Assembly (NCBI GenBank): GCA_905221605.1
Contig: CAJNDS010002424.1
Coordinates: 1,225,209 to 1,289,208, forward strand
Reading direction: 5' to 3'
DNA length: 64,000 bases
DNA from: Symbiodinium natans
Taxonomy: Eukaryota > Sar > Dinophyceae > Suessiales > Symbiodiniaceae
Under the pieces are notes generated by a model, which did no database searches, had not been told where the DNA came from, and saw nothing but the letters and a program-made list of their open reading frames with translations. The number at the start of each line of letters is the position of its first letter. The stretch's first letter is position 1. A program made the translations under genes and the position numbers. Of the stretch, positions 47,720-60,329 are shown in pieces.

Positions 47720-49159
47720 AGCGCTATGCTGACACCTGAGGCGATTCGCAGGACTTTCGGCCCTCGTTGCAAAGCGCAGGGGCAGATTCATGAAGAGATT
47801 CATGAGTCATGAAGCACGAACGATGTTCTTCCAATGTTGCGAGTTACGAAGGCGTGTCATTACAGAGCGCTAAATATGACCACGCTCCGTTTGAGCTGAA
47901 CGACTCCATTCGTCGGTGTTGCATTTTCTCGACAGTGCGTCAATGAAGTCGTACGGTCGTCGCAGTCATCACAAGCGTGCCATCCATGCGCCAATCATTC
48001 GTATGGAGAAAGCACTGGCACTTCGAGCTTCAAGCATTGGGAGAAAATGTATGGCCGAAGTAGCTCGACATGAAAGCCGGTGCTTCAAGCTTCAGAGCCT
48101 GGGAGCCACAATGGCTGCAAGTGTGGTAGAGGCGCTGCTTCAGCCGGGACACCCAGCTCCAGCTGATGCCAACAGCAAAGACTGTCGCATGACTGGGTTC
48201 TTGTTTTGGGGATCTGAAGACAGCTACCATAGCAGGGGCACCATCAGGTTATGAAATATTCATTGGGGCAACTTTACCGCAGTTCCTTCACAAGAACCCT
48301 GATGCTCCTGGAGTCGCTCCTGCCCTGTAAGGGCTCGGTGGAGAAGCCGCGCAACTCGTTGTTCGGCAACAGCCTGCTTTCTTGGGGTAGTTACATGGTC
48401 GATGGCCCTGAACTGGGGAACCCTTGTACCCCTCATATACCCTCTAAAACCCACAGGCCCATACTTAGATGCCAAGATGCCCTATTGTCCTACACCCTCA
48501 ACCTGAGCCCTTAAACCCTAAGGTTTAGGTTTAGGGTTGAGGGTTTAGGGTTGGAACCCTAAGTTCAGGATCCAGGTATATGTGCTCTTTTGCAAAATTT
48601 GGGTTTTGGGCCCCCATATGGCTTTAGGTAGTAGAGTTCCGAGCATCCCTTGCTATACTACTATACGAAGAATAATGAAAGAACCCAATGAGAACCCAAT
48701 GCTACAATGACATAATGCCTTTACCTTAAAGCCTAAACGCTATACCCTAAATCCCCAAAGCGCCCTTACTGCCTGAATACACTTGGCTTTTTGGCGCTCT
48801 TCTGGCCAAACCCTGAACCCTAGACCCTAAACTCAAGACTGAATCGGGGCCCATGCGATTGCAGGACCCTCGCAGCTATCTACGAACATGCTGCGCTACC
48901 CTCAGTGAACAAGATGTGGTTTATATAGGGTTTAGGGTTTAGGGTTTCGGGTTTCAGGACCCCAAATCCTGACAGGCTCTTAAGCCCCAAGCCAGTCATC
49001 CCTCGTAGGCGCCGCTCTTCAATGCCATTAAGTTCTACCCTTGATACACAGACCACCCTTGGTACCCGTTCATGTCCTTGACTCAAGCCTCATGCCTTGA
49101 ATCCGACTTCTGTTTAGGGTTCAGGGTTTAGGGTTTAGGGTTTAGGGTTTAGGGTTTAG
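47720..49159. other. no firm gene
   Basis: A 112-codon plus frame at 47916-48254 (…RMEKALALRASSIGRKCMAE…) overlaps a minus frame and has no recognised motif. 48515-48560 and 48926-48950 hold TTTAGGG units. The rest is unique. Confidence 0.35.
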
Positions 49160-49270
49160 TTGCCCTCCGCCCAGAAGCTGTTGAGAAGTGAGGACTTGGC
49201 GGTTGTTTGTGAGAACGAGCGCTACCTGGACCTCTGCCGCCTTTCGCCTTGTGCTCAAGAACCTCGTTCA
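49160..49270 (+). CDS. exon-like island, hypothetical
   Basis: LPSAQKLLRSEDLAVVCENE then RYLDLCRLSPCAQEPRS, flanked by TTTAGGG arrays on both sides. Balanced charged and hydrophobic residues; family unknown. Confidence 0.45.
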
Positions 49271-49924
49271 GGGTTTAGGGCTTAGGGGTCTAGGGTTTAG
49301 GGTTTAGGGTTTAGGGGTTAGGGGTTAGGGGTTAGGGGTTAGGGGTTAGGGGTTAGGGGTTTCACAGCTAGGGGGGGGGGGGGGGGGGGGTGCGTTAAAA
49401 TGATATTGGTATTGTTCTTAGTAATGTTCGTGGCAACCTTATTTTTCTGCGACTAGTACCCTGATGTAAAATATTCGAATATTAGACTTCAGGGGTTGAT
49501 GAGTCTATCGATGGGCCTTTTTTCTATTGCGCAAGAGAAATTTAAACAACAGAGAGAGTGAGAGAGTGAGAGTGAGAGTGAGAGAGGAAAGAGAGGGAGA
49601 GCAATGTGCACTGCGTGTGTGTGTGTGTGTGTGTGTGCGCTTTAGTCTGCCCTGAAGCTTGTAGACATACCGAGGTCAGTGGCCCTCAACGCTGTCATAA
49701 ACCCTTAAACCCTGTAAGCCCTACTCCCTTAACCCTTAACCCTAAAACCTAAACCCAGTGTGACAAATGACAGAGGCTTGGCGAGGCTCATCCTTCTCTC
49801 AGTTCGCTGAATGGTGCCATCGCGGAAAATTTGGCCAGATACCCCAGCAAATGGGTTTCGGGCTTATTGTATGGGCTTACAGTAGGGTTCAGATTTATAT
49901 GTATATATATATATATCTATATCT

Positions 49925-49955
<31 letters not shown>

Positions 49956-51423
49956 TGCTTTAGGATATCCCAGTTGGAGAGAGGCTATTCATATGAGTTG
50001 ATGACCCCAGGGGTGGAGCGCCTGCACCAAACTCACAGGTTCACTGGGGCTAAAGGAGGGACCCCTGTAAGGGACCTTATGGGGGGGGGGGGGGGGGCTC
50101 CTTAGGTATAGGGACTACAGAAGGTATATATATATATATTTATTTATACTTATTTATTTATATTTATATTTGTATATAGGGGTTATATAGGGAATAAGCT
50201 TAAGAGTCCCTTCTGGGGGCCCCTTCTAGAGGCTCTCCTTATACCCCTTAAGAGGTTTGTAGTGACAGTAGTGAGCGTGGTGAGGCTACTACCTGAAGGA
50301 GATTCTTGGATTGTACTTATTACTTGTGCAATGCCGCCGCGCACCCGCGACCTGCGACGCTTAGGATATGAGGACAGCTGCCGTTTGGAGAGATACGCTC
50401 AAACTGGTTCCCTAGGTTCGGCTAGATGAGTATGAGGAGTTTCCGATGCGCCTCAGGATTCATGAAGCAAGTCCTCGGCTCCTGAGCCATCCGTAGGCTG
50501 CTAAGTAACAGCTCATGCAGTTCCAGCACGGTTTCGAGCGATCGGCAGCAGTCCGAGTATGTCAGGAACCCACAACTCGTCCAACATGCTTGGAGCATCC
50601 CGAAGTCCTGTAATCACTGAATCTGAAAAGAAGACCGGGCACTAAGAAAAACAACTCAGCACAAAGACTGGGACTTCTCAGGTGTTTGCTGCAACCTCCT
50701 CAGATTCACGAAAGCTCGAGAGCGTGTAAGCGCAACCTAAACCTCACAATGGCCGAAATCCTTGGGGGGGAAATAGCCTTTTTCTCTGAGGTCCGCGTCC
50801 TCATGCCCTGCAAGTCTGTGTCGCAGCCTGAAGGGCTTCCTAGATCAGCTCGTGGGGGTCACAGCTTACAGCAGGGTTTTTGTGTGATTACGCTTAGGGG
50901 CTGGGAGTTTGGGCGTAGGGTTTATTTAGGTAATGACGAAGTTAACTATAGGCCTTACACCCCTAAGGGCACAAAGTTGGGGGCGCGGGGGTGTGTGGCT
51001 TCACGGGCTGTCGGGAGATATCCTCTTTGCCCAAGCGCCGCCTTTCCTAGACACGGCCTGCGGGGTTGCTTTTGCAGGGTACAGAGCTCCTAAACCCTAA
51101 ACCCTAAAGCCTAAACACCAACTCTTTTCACGCAAGGCTGTCGCCTGCCCTTAGATTGTGCCTGAAACCTTGCCTTGGCCTTGCAAGTCGACCTCGACAT
51201 GCTAGAAGTGTTGTTTCGTTGCCCAAGTCGGGGTCAAGATTAGAGCTTCGTGCTTTTTGTTGAGAATCTCAGCTCTCTATGGGTATACTCTTTCGAGCTT
51301 CTAGTGCCCAGAAGTATTGTTGTATACGGTACTCCCCCCACACCACTCTAAACCTTACAAACCCTGAGCTAAGCCCAAATTCCGAAACCATCTAAACCCC
51401 GAAGAAACCCTAAACCCTAAACG
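49271..51423. other. repeats, homopolymers and microsatellites; no firm gene
   Basis: TTAGGGG array (49300-49365), G20 run (49372-49391), GAGA and GT repeats (49548-49638), TATATC repeats (49895-49957), G run (50082-50097), TATT-rich (50125-50180). Plus frame 50686-51093 is long but featureless. Confidence 0.45.
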
Positions 51424-51520
51424 GTAGAGCAGCGGAAATCCTTGAAGGCGGGCCCAACACGGGCCCGGCTGCTCCTTGCTGCAGCTGGTGGGGCAGCTCT
51501 GCGCGCATCCGCTCGGGACC
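51424..51520 (+). CDS. exon-like island, hypothetical
   Basis: VEQRKSLKAGPTRARLLLAA then AGGAALRASARD, between CCCTAAA and TTTAGGG arrays. Its 3' end (CTCTGCGCGCATCCGCTCGG) repeats a segment at 46660-46680. Family unknown. Confidence 0.38.
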
Positions 51521-52240
51521 CATTTTTGGGGTTTAGGGTTTAGGGTTTAGGGTTTAGGGTTTAGGGCAACTTTTCAGTCCAGGGTTCTTGAGGATGTTAC
51601 CTTGGCGGCTGCTCGTTGGAGTTATTATCGGGGATCCCAGACCGAGCCTAGCTTTTGGATTCCGGGCTCCCTAAACCCTAAACCCTAAACCCTCAACCCT
51701 AAACCCTAAACCCTAAACCCTAAACCCTAAACTCCCACCCAGGCCTGCTTAGGCCGTACCCACCCTTTTCTAGGGTACCTGGACCCAGAACGACATCTGA
51801 CAGCTCTTCACACCATGACTTGGAGCTACTACGCCAGCCTAAATTAGGGTTTAGGGTTTTGGGGTTTAGTTTGGGGTTTAGGGGTTTGGGGCCCGTATAC
51901 CCAAAGCCTTGATCCCTCAAGCTCTAACCATCAGGCCGCAAGAGTTCTTTGGCGCCTCCACAGTCAATTTTGACAGGCCCTTCAACCCGAAAGCCCGGAA
52001 ACCGAACCTGTAGCCGAAGCGGTTTAGTTTAGGGTGCACAGCTCCGCTAAACTCCTGAACCCTGACCCTCGAACCTCCTACGATGTTGGGTCTAGGTAAA
52101 TCAAAAAACCCCCAATCCTTAAGTCGCAAGTCCTCAGGCCCAGACAAATCCTACTTTCCTAGAAGTCTCATGGCCCATGTAAACCCTTGAAAGGTTTAGG
52201 GCTTCGGGCTTAGTGCTTAGTGCTTGGGGTTGTTCAAGTT
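51521..52240. other. repeats, no supported gene
   Basis: TTTAGGG (51530-51565), CCCTAAA (51671-51732) and degenerate TTTAGGG-like sequence (51845-51895). Minus frames here are repeat-derived. Confidence 0.5.
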
Positions 52241-52333
52241 CAAAACCACGAGAGCTTCACGCCCGAGGTTGTACAGATTGACGACTGTGCGCGGCACCCG
52301 GGCGCATGCGGGTCGGGCTTGCACGAAAGTCCC
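52241..52333 (+). CDS. exon-like island, hypothetical
   Basis: QNHESFTPEVVQIDDCARHP then GACGSGLHESP. Clearly protein-like with two cysteines; no repeats inside. Family unknown. Confidence 0.42.
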
Positions 52334-54456
52334 CGAAGGCTCCCTAGAGGCCGAAAATTCTTGTACCTAAGTAGGGATTCTTGGGTGTAGGGTTTCAGGT
52401 TTTGGGTTTAGGGTTTAAGGTTTAGGGTTTAGAATCCCAAACAGGGAATTCTTGGGCACTAACTGTACTTGCCATATGGGGCTTTGGGGCCCAAGATCTT
52501 TCCAATGAAATACATGGACCCTTAGGGTTACAGACTTGCCACCCGAATGTAAGTATGATTATTGCATACTCGGAGCCCCAGGATACTGGGCGATGTTTTG
52601 TGGGTTCGGGTCTAAGCAAAGCTTCTTAGGGTTTAGAGTTTCGGGGCTAAAGAGCTTGGGGCTTCTGTGTTTGGTGGTCCGTCAGATTCAGATGTTTGCC
52701 TGCTTGGTGTTTTGCTGGCGTGCTCCTTCATGAGCTTTTGAGTTCTCAAGGGTTCACCCTCAACCCTGTACCCTGACCTAAGGCGAAGCCCTGACAATGG
52801 GAGGGCAGGGTGAGGGACAGGGGGGGGGGCCTTGTCGATACGCGTCTTGATGTTATGAAGAGTAAGTGGAAGAGCAGATCCCTATCAAAGTCCCTTTATT
52901 AGGAGGTTCTCAAGTATTTCCCTTTGCGGGTACCCGAGTATGAAAGCTAACGCGTGCCGCCTCGGCCTGGATAGGCATACGGGGTGTCACTTTGGTCCGG
53001 CGGGTACAAAGCGAGGAGGAGATCCACAGCGAATCCAGATATGGGCGGAGGTATCGTTTTATGGGAGGTCCATGGCGCCTCGCAGGGGCAGTCCACAGTC
53101 AAGGTACACACCGAAATTCACAGGTGCTGCATAGGGAGCCCATAAATTCCCATCTATTCCACAGGGTCCATGGAGTGTTTGTAGAGGCGCAGCCTGCCAC
53201 AGACTCGGCGCGGAGCAGAGGCGGGCACAGGGCTTCCTAAGGGTTTTGGGGGTTTCTCGGTAACCTTTTTGCCCTTTTGTGGGGATTCTCGGGAACCTCT
53301 GCCTCGGGAACCTTGGGCCCTTTTTTTTGCGTTTGGGATCCCTTTTATAAAGCAGCGAATGCCGTAACCAGAAGAGTTGTGACCGGATTCTGGATGGTAA
53401 GATGGCTGCTGGGCTACCGAGCCTTTTGGGGCCCTAAGGGCCCTGGGGTTCCATAGGGTATGTAAAGGGTAGATAAGGGGCCCTGGTTTAAGGGCCCTGA
53501 ACCCTAAACCCTAAACCCTAAACCCTAAACCCTAAACCCATAATTATGAAAGGACCATGGAACGACCCTTAGATTCTGCTGTGGTCGCCGGCGTTCCATC
53601 CCTGAACAAACGAGCCGATGCAGCAGCCTAAATCCTGACCAACAAGTTGCCCCTCCACAATTCCTATGTTAACTTTACATCGAAGCCGCCCAAAATCCCC
53701 CTGCTAGTTGAAAATAGGCACCCTAAACCCTAAACCCTAACCCCCTAAACCCTAAACCCTAACCCCTAACCCCCTAAACCCTATATGTGCTGGGTGACGG
53801 AGCTTTCTTTCACTTCAAGGCGTGACGATCAATCGCGCCGCATCTCCGAAACCCTAAACCCGTAAGCCCCTTAGGGTTTAGGGTTTAGGGTTTGGGGTTT
53901 AGGGTTTAGGGTTTAGGGTTTACGGCCTAAACCCTCCCCCCCCCCCCACCCCCCAACAATCACCTAATCCTAAAGCCCCAAGGCCCTAGAACCCTGGACC
54001 CCAAGCCCCTAAACGCCTATAACAACCCCGAAGTCCCCTTTTTCCCCTAAAACCCGAAGACCCTACACCCCCAAACCCTAAAACCCTAAATCCCTAAACC
54101 CCCACACACATACCTTAACACTTCGAAGAATCCTAAGTGCCTCTCAAAGCCCTAAAAAGCCTAAACTACTAATTGTTTAGGAACCAGTAAAATTTATACC
54201 CCCCCCATGTAAGGGCGCTAAAGGGATGATTGTTTTTTTAAAGCAAATATCTAAAACACCCTAAAGTCCTAACACCCTAAATATCCAAAACCACCAAAAC
54301 CCCCTAAAAAACTCCAGACAGCCTAAAAACCCTTAAGAACCTCTCAACCCCCGCCCCCCTTTCCCCTACCACAAAAAAGAAAAGAAAGCTACAACCCTAA
54401 ACCCTAAACCCTAAACCCTAAACCCTAAACCCTAAACCCTAAACCCTAAACCCTAA
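52334..54456. other. mixed repeats; one weak exon candidate
   Basis: 53160-53237 could encode VFVEAQPATDSARSRGGHR. 53245-53430 is a decayed family A-like tandem (three GGTAACC/GGGAACC…CCCTTTT units and one GGCTGCTGGGCTACCGAG end). 53440-53578 is a family G copy. 53940-54370 is C-rich degenerate CCCTAAA. Confidence 0.4.
53440..53578. mobile_element. family G element with CCCTAAA inserted
   Basis: GGTTCCATAGGG...GGGCCCTGGTTTAAGGGCCC then six CCCTAAA units then ATTATGAAAGGACCATGGAA, the family G right end. Confidence 0.55.
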
Positions 54457-54774
54457 ACCTTCGGCTCGGAAGGCATTCACATCGGACTCCTGGTTGGCAC
54501 TCCAAAGGCCGGCCAAAAAAGTCTCGCAGAATTTCCTGGTTCTGGCTCTTTTCCGTAAATCCTTAGACGGCCTAAACCCTAAACCCTACACCCTACGGGT
54601 TTTAACCCTGGCGTTGAGGGTTAAGAATGCTGAGTGTTGAGGGTTGAAGGTCTTAAGGGTTTAGGCTTGAGGGTCCCAAAGTCTCGCGCAGCTTCTTCCG
54701 AATCACCGGCCAGCCTCTCCCCCAACGGGGCATCCCCGCAAGAATCTACTGAAAAGTGGTACCGGGCACCATAG
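54457..54774 (+). CDS. two exon-like islands, hypothetical
   Basis: 54457-54554: TFGSEGIHIGLLVGTPKAGQ then KSLAEFPGSGSFP ending at GTAAAT, a good donor. 54682-54774: SRAASSESPASLSPNGASPQ then ESTEKWYRAP and TAG (another frame is also open). Could be penultimate and last exons of one gene. Family unknown. Confidence 0.42.
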
Positions 54775-54889
54775 GAGTTCTGAATGCTTACGAATAGCAC
54801 TCGAGGTAGGCCCTGGGGACATTTTATCTTTTCCCTTATTTGGGTTTAAGAGCATCATATTCGGGAATATTTTTCAGAGGGTTTTAGGG

Positions 54890-54975
54890 GCCATCCTAGC
54901 ACTGGTGCCTATCAAACTATACTATAATAACCTCCCTCCAAAAGTCCTATTCTAATTCTTAAGGCCCCTTTGTAT
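54890..54975. mobile_element. family F element, partial
   Basis: ACTATACTATAATAACCTCC...CCTATTCTAATTCTTAAGGCCCC, the right two-thirds of the family. Confidence 0.55.
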
Positions 54976-55204
54976 TGCCCCTTTGCAGGGCGGCTCAGGG
55001 ATCCTCACGGTACGTGGGTAGGGCATGGGCTGGATGACACAGGCACGACCCTGACGTCTAAACCCTAAACCCTGAACCCTAAACCCTAAACCCTAAACCC
55101 TAAACCCTAAACCCTAAACCCTAAACCTCGTCCCATGCCCAGCACCTCAAACCTTATGGAACTTACTCTTCAGGTGAACCCTGAGCCCTGAAACCCCAAA
55201 TCAC

Positions 55205-55405
55205 TGCTGGGAGGTTCATGGGTACTTCTTACCCCAATCATAAGTCGACTTCTATCCCTACTTCGAGGACTTCGGGGACTTAGGGGGCTTATATATACAG
55301 TTATAGTCTACTTCTAACCCTACTTAGAGGACTTAGGGGACTTAGGGGGCTTATATGTACCGTTCTAGTTGGGGTTATAAGTACCCTGAAGCTCCAAGTA
55401 GCCCC
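55205..55405. mobile_element. family H element with internal duplication
   Basis: GGGAGGTTCATGGGTACTTC...TTATAAGTACCCTGAAGCTC CAAGTAG. Inside, GACTTAGGGGGCTTATAT and its upstream 40 bp occur twice (about 55235-55300 and 55303-55365). The copy at 55918-56053 has one unit. Confidence 0.75.
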
Positions 55406-55586
55406 GGGAGGCGATTGCTCCAGTTGTCCGAGACAGGGGCCCTGGTCGACAGGCCCGCCGGTTAGGGTTTAGGGTTTAGGGTTGAGGGGCTGATGGCCGC
55501 AGGCACCCGGCTTTCGACACCCTAAACCCTACACCCTAAACCCTAAACCCTAAACCCTAATTGTCAAGGGAGAAACATGTAGTGAC

Positions 55587-55800
55587 TTATCGATGTGCCT
55601 GGAGCAAGACCAGGGTGCCTTTCAGGGTGGGGCCCATGCTCAAGTATGTGCAAGGTTCAGGTTCAGGGTTGAGGGTTTAGGGTTTAGGGTTTGGTTCAGG
55701 TTAAGGCTGTATTTAGGGTTTAGGCTTCGCGGCTTTTGTGCTCAGAGCCTGCCAGGCCGTCGCAAGCCAGCCACAGCCCCAAGGACGCAGAAGCACTTAG
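55587..55800 (+). CDS. two weak exon-like islands
   Basis: 55587-55655: MCLEQDQGAFQGGAHAQVCA-like reading. 55726-55800: GFCAQSLPGRRKPATAPRTQ. A degenerate TTTAGGG stretch separates them. Low support. Confidence 0.22.
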
Positions 55801-55917
55801 CCTAAGTTACACTAAGCCCTGACCCCAAACCCCAAACCCAAGACTTGGGTAACCTAATTGAATTACATGTTTTTTGCAAGGCAAAGGCAGAAAGTTTTAA
55901 GCCCCAAAGCGCAACCC

Positions 55918-56053
55918 TACTTGGAGGTTCATGGGTACTTCGAACCCCAATCATAAGTCTACTTCTAACCCTACTTGGAGGACTTAGGGGACTTAGGGGG
56001 CTATAAATACCGCTATAGTTGGGGTCATAAGTACCCTGAACTTCCAAGCAAGC
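55918..56053. mobile_element. family H element
   Basis: TACTTGGAGGTTCATGGGTA...GTCATAAGTACCCTGAACTT CCAAG, with inverted ends. Confidence 0.75.
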
Positions 56054-56601
56054 CATGAACCCTGAACCCTGATCCCAAAAAACTCCAGGAGCGTCCGGCG
56101 CGCTGCCGGACCCTCGCAGCCGGGTCCCCACAGAGCTCAAGCTCGGCGTCTGTTTGGGCCTTCGGGGTTTACGGTTTTCAGGTTTTTGGGCCCTAAACGC
56201 TAAACCCTAAACATGGCTTTGGAGTTTCAGGGCTTGGGTCGTCAGGGTTTGGGGCTTCAGGCTTTCAGAGTTTTAGGTTTTCAGCAGGTGCTGGCTTTAG
56301 GGGTTTAGGGTTGTAGGTGGGTTTGCGCGTTTTAGGATTTCAAGGTGTATGGTCTTAGGGTCCGTAAGTTTCGCTCAGCTATTAAAGTAAGAGTGTCTAC
56401 GAGAATTTCGAGGGCTTGTCGGGCTTGGGACGGTTTTGTTAGGGCGGTGAGGGCTTTAGAGTTTGATGTCGGAATAGGAGGCTCCGCTCGCTTTTAGGGC
56501 TAAAGGGATTTTTTGGGATCTGTAGAACCTTAATAAGTCTAACCCTAAACCCTATAAAGCCCTAAACCCTGAACCCCAAACCCTAAGCCCCTGAGCAAGC
56601 T

Positions 56602-56672
56602 CAAAGAGAGGCCTCCGTCTTCCTGTGGGGCCAGGGCGCCGCCGACGCACCAGTGGACCGCAGGGAGGGTTC
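56602..56672 (+). CDS. exon-like island, hypothetical
   Basis: QREASVFLWGQGAADAPVDR then REGS, flanked by CCCTAAGCCCC and TTCAGGG sequence. Family unknown. Confidence 0.38.
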
Positions 56673-57022
56673 AGGGCTAACAACCTAAAACCCCGAAACC
56701 GCAAACCTTAGAACGCAAAGTCCAAACATCAGGAGTTATAACGGGAACCCGAACCTCAGCTTCTGAGCCCGATACATGCTTCATCCCCTAAACCTCGAAC
56801 GTTTAGATTTTCAGGACCCTCAACCCTAAACCCTACACTCCTCAACCCCGAAACCCCGAAACCTTCAGGCCCCGAAACTCTCCTTTGGGCTTTCTTTGGC
56901 AAGCCAGGGCCCTGAACCCCTAAGCCACAGCCCCGAAGCCCAAACCTAAATCCCCAAGCCGCCTAAACCCTTAAACCCGAAACCCCCAAATCCCCCCAAA
57001 CCCTATACCTAATCAAACCCTA

Positions 57023-57128
57023 AACCTTGGGATGTTCCCCCTTATACTATCAGTCCTCAACAGGGATAATAGTAGGGGTTCTATCGTGCCCATTAAGGAC
57101 TGTTAGTATAAGCGGGAACATCCCAACC
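57023..57128. mobile_element. family D TIR element
   Basis: TTGGGATGTTCCCCCTTATA...TAGTATAAGCGGGAACATCCCAA: nearly perfect 24-bp inverted ends, the cleanest copy. Confidence 0.85.
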
Positions 57129-57183
57129 TAAACCCCTAAACCCCCAAACCCCCAAATCCCCTACCCAAAAGCCCTAAGACCAG

Positions 57184-57245
57184 GATCCGTTGCGGAAGCT
57201 GCCCATCTGGCAGCAGTCCCTTGACCCCCTGCAGGCCTGGCTTGA
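57184..57245 (+). CDS. exon-like island, hypothetical
   Basis: After GACCAG|G the frame reads DPLRKLPIWQQSLDPLQAWL and reaches GTATCC, a possible donor. Short but well bounded. Confidence 0.4.
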
Positions 57246-58250
57246 GTATCCTTTTTGTTGTTTGGGGGGGGGGGGGGGGGGGGGGTGTCAAGGCTTAGAG
57301 CTGAGGGTTTCGGGTTTAGGTGTTTAAGACTTTGGGGGATGAGAAGTTCAGGTGTAGGATTGAGGGGTTTTAGGGTTTAGAGTTTTAGAGTTTAGGGCTT
57401 TGGGTGGGCACTCTCCCTCCCTCTCTGAGTTGCTTTTCAGCCTCTACTGTGGTATTTTTCCTTAGAGCTTAGGGTTGCCGCAAAGAACACAGAACTTCGA
57501 CCACCTCCCAACATTACGTGGCCGCGCACCTACATGATAGGTATATGTATATACTTGGCCCCGAAAGCTACTATTTAGGAACCCGGAACCCTAAACCCCT
57601 ATGCCAAGTACATACTATCCCTAAACCCTAAACCCTAAACCCTAAACCGCCTTAGGGCGAGGTAGGACCATTTTTTCCAACTCGGCGCAAGGTGCACGCA
57701 GACCCGCATCAGGCGCCGGATGAAGAACCTTTCAGTTCATGAAAGATGCAGGGTTTAGGGATCTAAGAGTTTAGGGTTTCGGGTTTTGGGGATCTAAGAG
57801 TTGTCGGGTTTAGGGATCTAAGAGTGTTAGGGTTCAGGTTCAGGGATGTAAGAGTGTTAGGGTTTAGGGATCTAGGAGTTTTTGGGTTTCGGGATCTAAG
57901 CGTTTCAGGGTTTAGGGACCTAAGAGTGTTGGGATTTAGGGAATCTAAGAGTGTTGGGGTTGGGTTCAGAACTAAGAGCTTCGGGATCCAGGAGTTGCAG
58001 TCTCGGCACCAAGTGAACGCCGAGCGCTTCGGCTCAGCATCATGAGCCCATCGGAGCCTAAAACTCAACCTGAGCGGTTTAAGGTGCCATGGAAGTTTTT
58101 CGGGTCCCTGACCCTGCACTCAAGAGAACAACGCCTGCCTAAACCCCGAACCCTAAACCCCAAACCCTAAACCCAAACCCTAAACCCCAAGCCCCAAACC
58201 CTAAACCCCAAACCCCAAACCCTAAACCCTAAACCCTAAACCCTAAGCAG
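57246..58250. other. repeats, no firm gene
   Basis: G23 run (57263-57285), degenerate TTTAGGG, and at 57745-57970 about ten units of AGGGATCTAAGAGTGTTAGG type (about 28 bp), a distinct minisatellite. Leu/Arg/Asn-rich frames across it are artefacts. Confidence 0.55.
57745..57975. repeat. ~28-bp minisatellite (GGGATCTAAGAGT...)
   Basis: The unit GTTTAGGGATCTAAGAGTGT with length variation is repeated about eight times. The unit contains a TTTAGGG heptamer, so it probably grew out of a telomeric-type array. Confidence 0.8.
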
Positions 58251-58335
58251 GTGGGTCGCTTGGAGCGAAGTCTGGCTTCGGTCAGCAACTGCCAGGCCAT
58301 GGTGCGCGGCGCCCGAATCTGGAATGCTCTTGGGG
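58251..58335 (+). CDS. exon-like island, hypothetical
   Basis: After AAGCAG|G the frame reads VGRLERSLASVSNCQAMVRG then ARIWNALG, ending near GGATTAGG. Good coding character and a good acceptor. Family unknown. Confidence 0.45.
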
Positions 58336-58634
58336 ATTAGGTTTTTGGGGTTTAGGGTTTGGGGTTTAGGGTTTGGGTTTAGGGTTTGGGGTTTAGGGTT
58401 TGGGGCTTGGGGCTTAGGGTTTAGCGTTTTCAAGTTTGGGGTGGCCAGGGTTTCGCCCTAGACCTGGAACCCTAAACCCTAAACCCTGAACACTTCTGAG
58501 CTCGAAGCCTTTGGACCCTAAACCCCCCATTGTCCGAGTTGCATGGTTGGAAAGGTTGAGGCTGCTGGTATGCAGGTTCCATGGACCGGTTTAGGGTTTC
58601 GGGTTTAGGGTTTAGGGTTTAGGGTTTAGGGTTG

Positions 58635-59095
58635 AAGTCAGCTCTGAGAAGGAGAAAGGAGATGCCATGCCAAGCAGCTCTAAGCACCAAACCCTAAAAA
58701 TGGTTTGGGGCTCGACCCCGAGAAGGCACCCACACGCTCACTGTTAAGTTCATCCTCAGGGTTCAGGGTTTAGGGTTTCGGGTTTTGGGTTTAGGGTTTA
58801 GGGGGCGCTCCCTTCTGACCCCGGATGAGACTGTCCGCCGCAGTTCCGCTCAAGTCAGTCGTGGGATTGTTCATCAGCTGCCGCCTGGCCCAGCATGCAG
58901 CTCCGCTCGCCTCGAGATGTTCTGGGTCTTGATTCAGAAAGTTTCTGCATTAGCACGGAACATGCCATAAATCCGTGTATGCCCCCAAAGAGGCTTATTC
59001 AAGAACCCTGCGCTCTAAACCCTAATGGCGATGCAGCACTCTCTGCGAAGCCAACTCGAGATTCTGTGCACCACGACGCTTCCGCGCAGAAAAAG
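58635..59095 (+). CDS. exon-like islands, hypothetical
   Basis: 58638-58695: VEVSSEKEKGDAMPSSSK. 58806-58970: RSLLTPDETVRRSSAQVSRG then IVHQLPPGPACSSARLEMFW. 58895-59100 in another frame: RDVLGLDSESFCISTEHAIN then PCMPPKRLIQEPCALN. The last two overlap, so only one is right. Confidence 0.33.
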
Positions 59096-59099
59096 GGAC

Positions 59100-59195
59100 A
59101 AACCCTAAACCCTAAACCCTAAACCCTAAACCTTAAACCCTAAACCCTAAACCCTAAACCCTAAACCCTAAACCCTAAACCCTAAACCCTAAACC
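59100..59195. repeat. CCCTAAA array
   Basis: About 13 units, one CCTTAAA variant. Confidence 0.95.
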
Positions 59196-59211
59196 CACAT
59201 GTTCGTCCCAG

Positions 59212-60116
<905 letters not shown>

Positions 60117-60329
60117 ACCCAAAAAGTTCACCACTCCTTCTTCCACGGGACTAAACCCACCCAAGATATGGCCCAAGGAAGGCGTAAATGGGTAGGGGGT
60201 AGTTCAGGTGGGGTCAGTACAGGATCCCGTAATTGTTGTTCCCATTGTTTCGGATGGTGGTGCATTCCCATAGTCCCCCCACATCTACTTAAGGTCCATG
60301 AGGTCCACGCTGTCCTATACTATACATTG

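Noticed and set aside
47916-48254. 112-codon plus-strand frame
   Set aside because: No motif, overlapping frame on the opposite strand, and no splice or comparative support.
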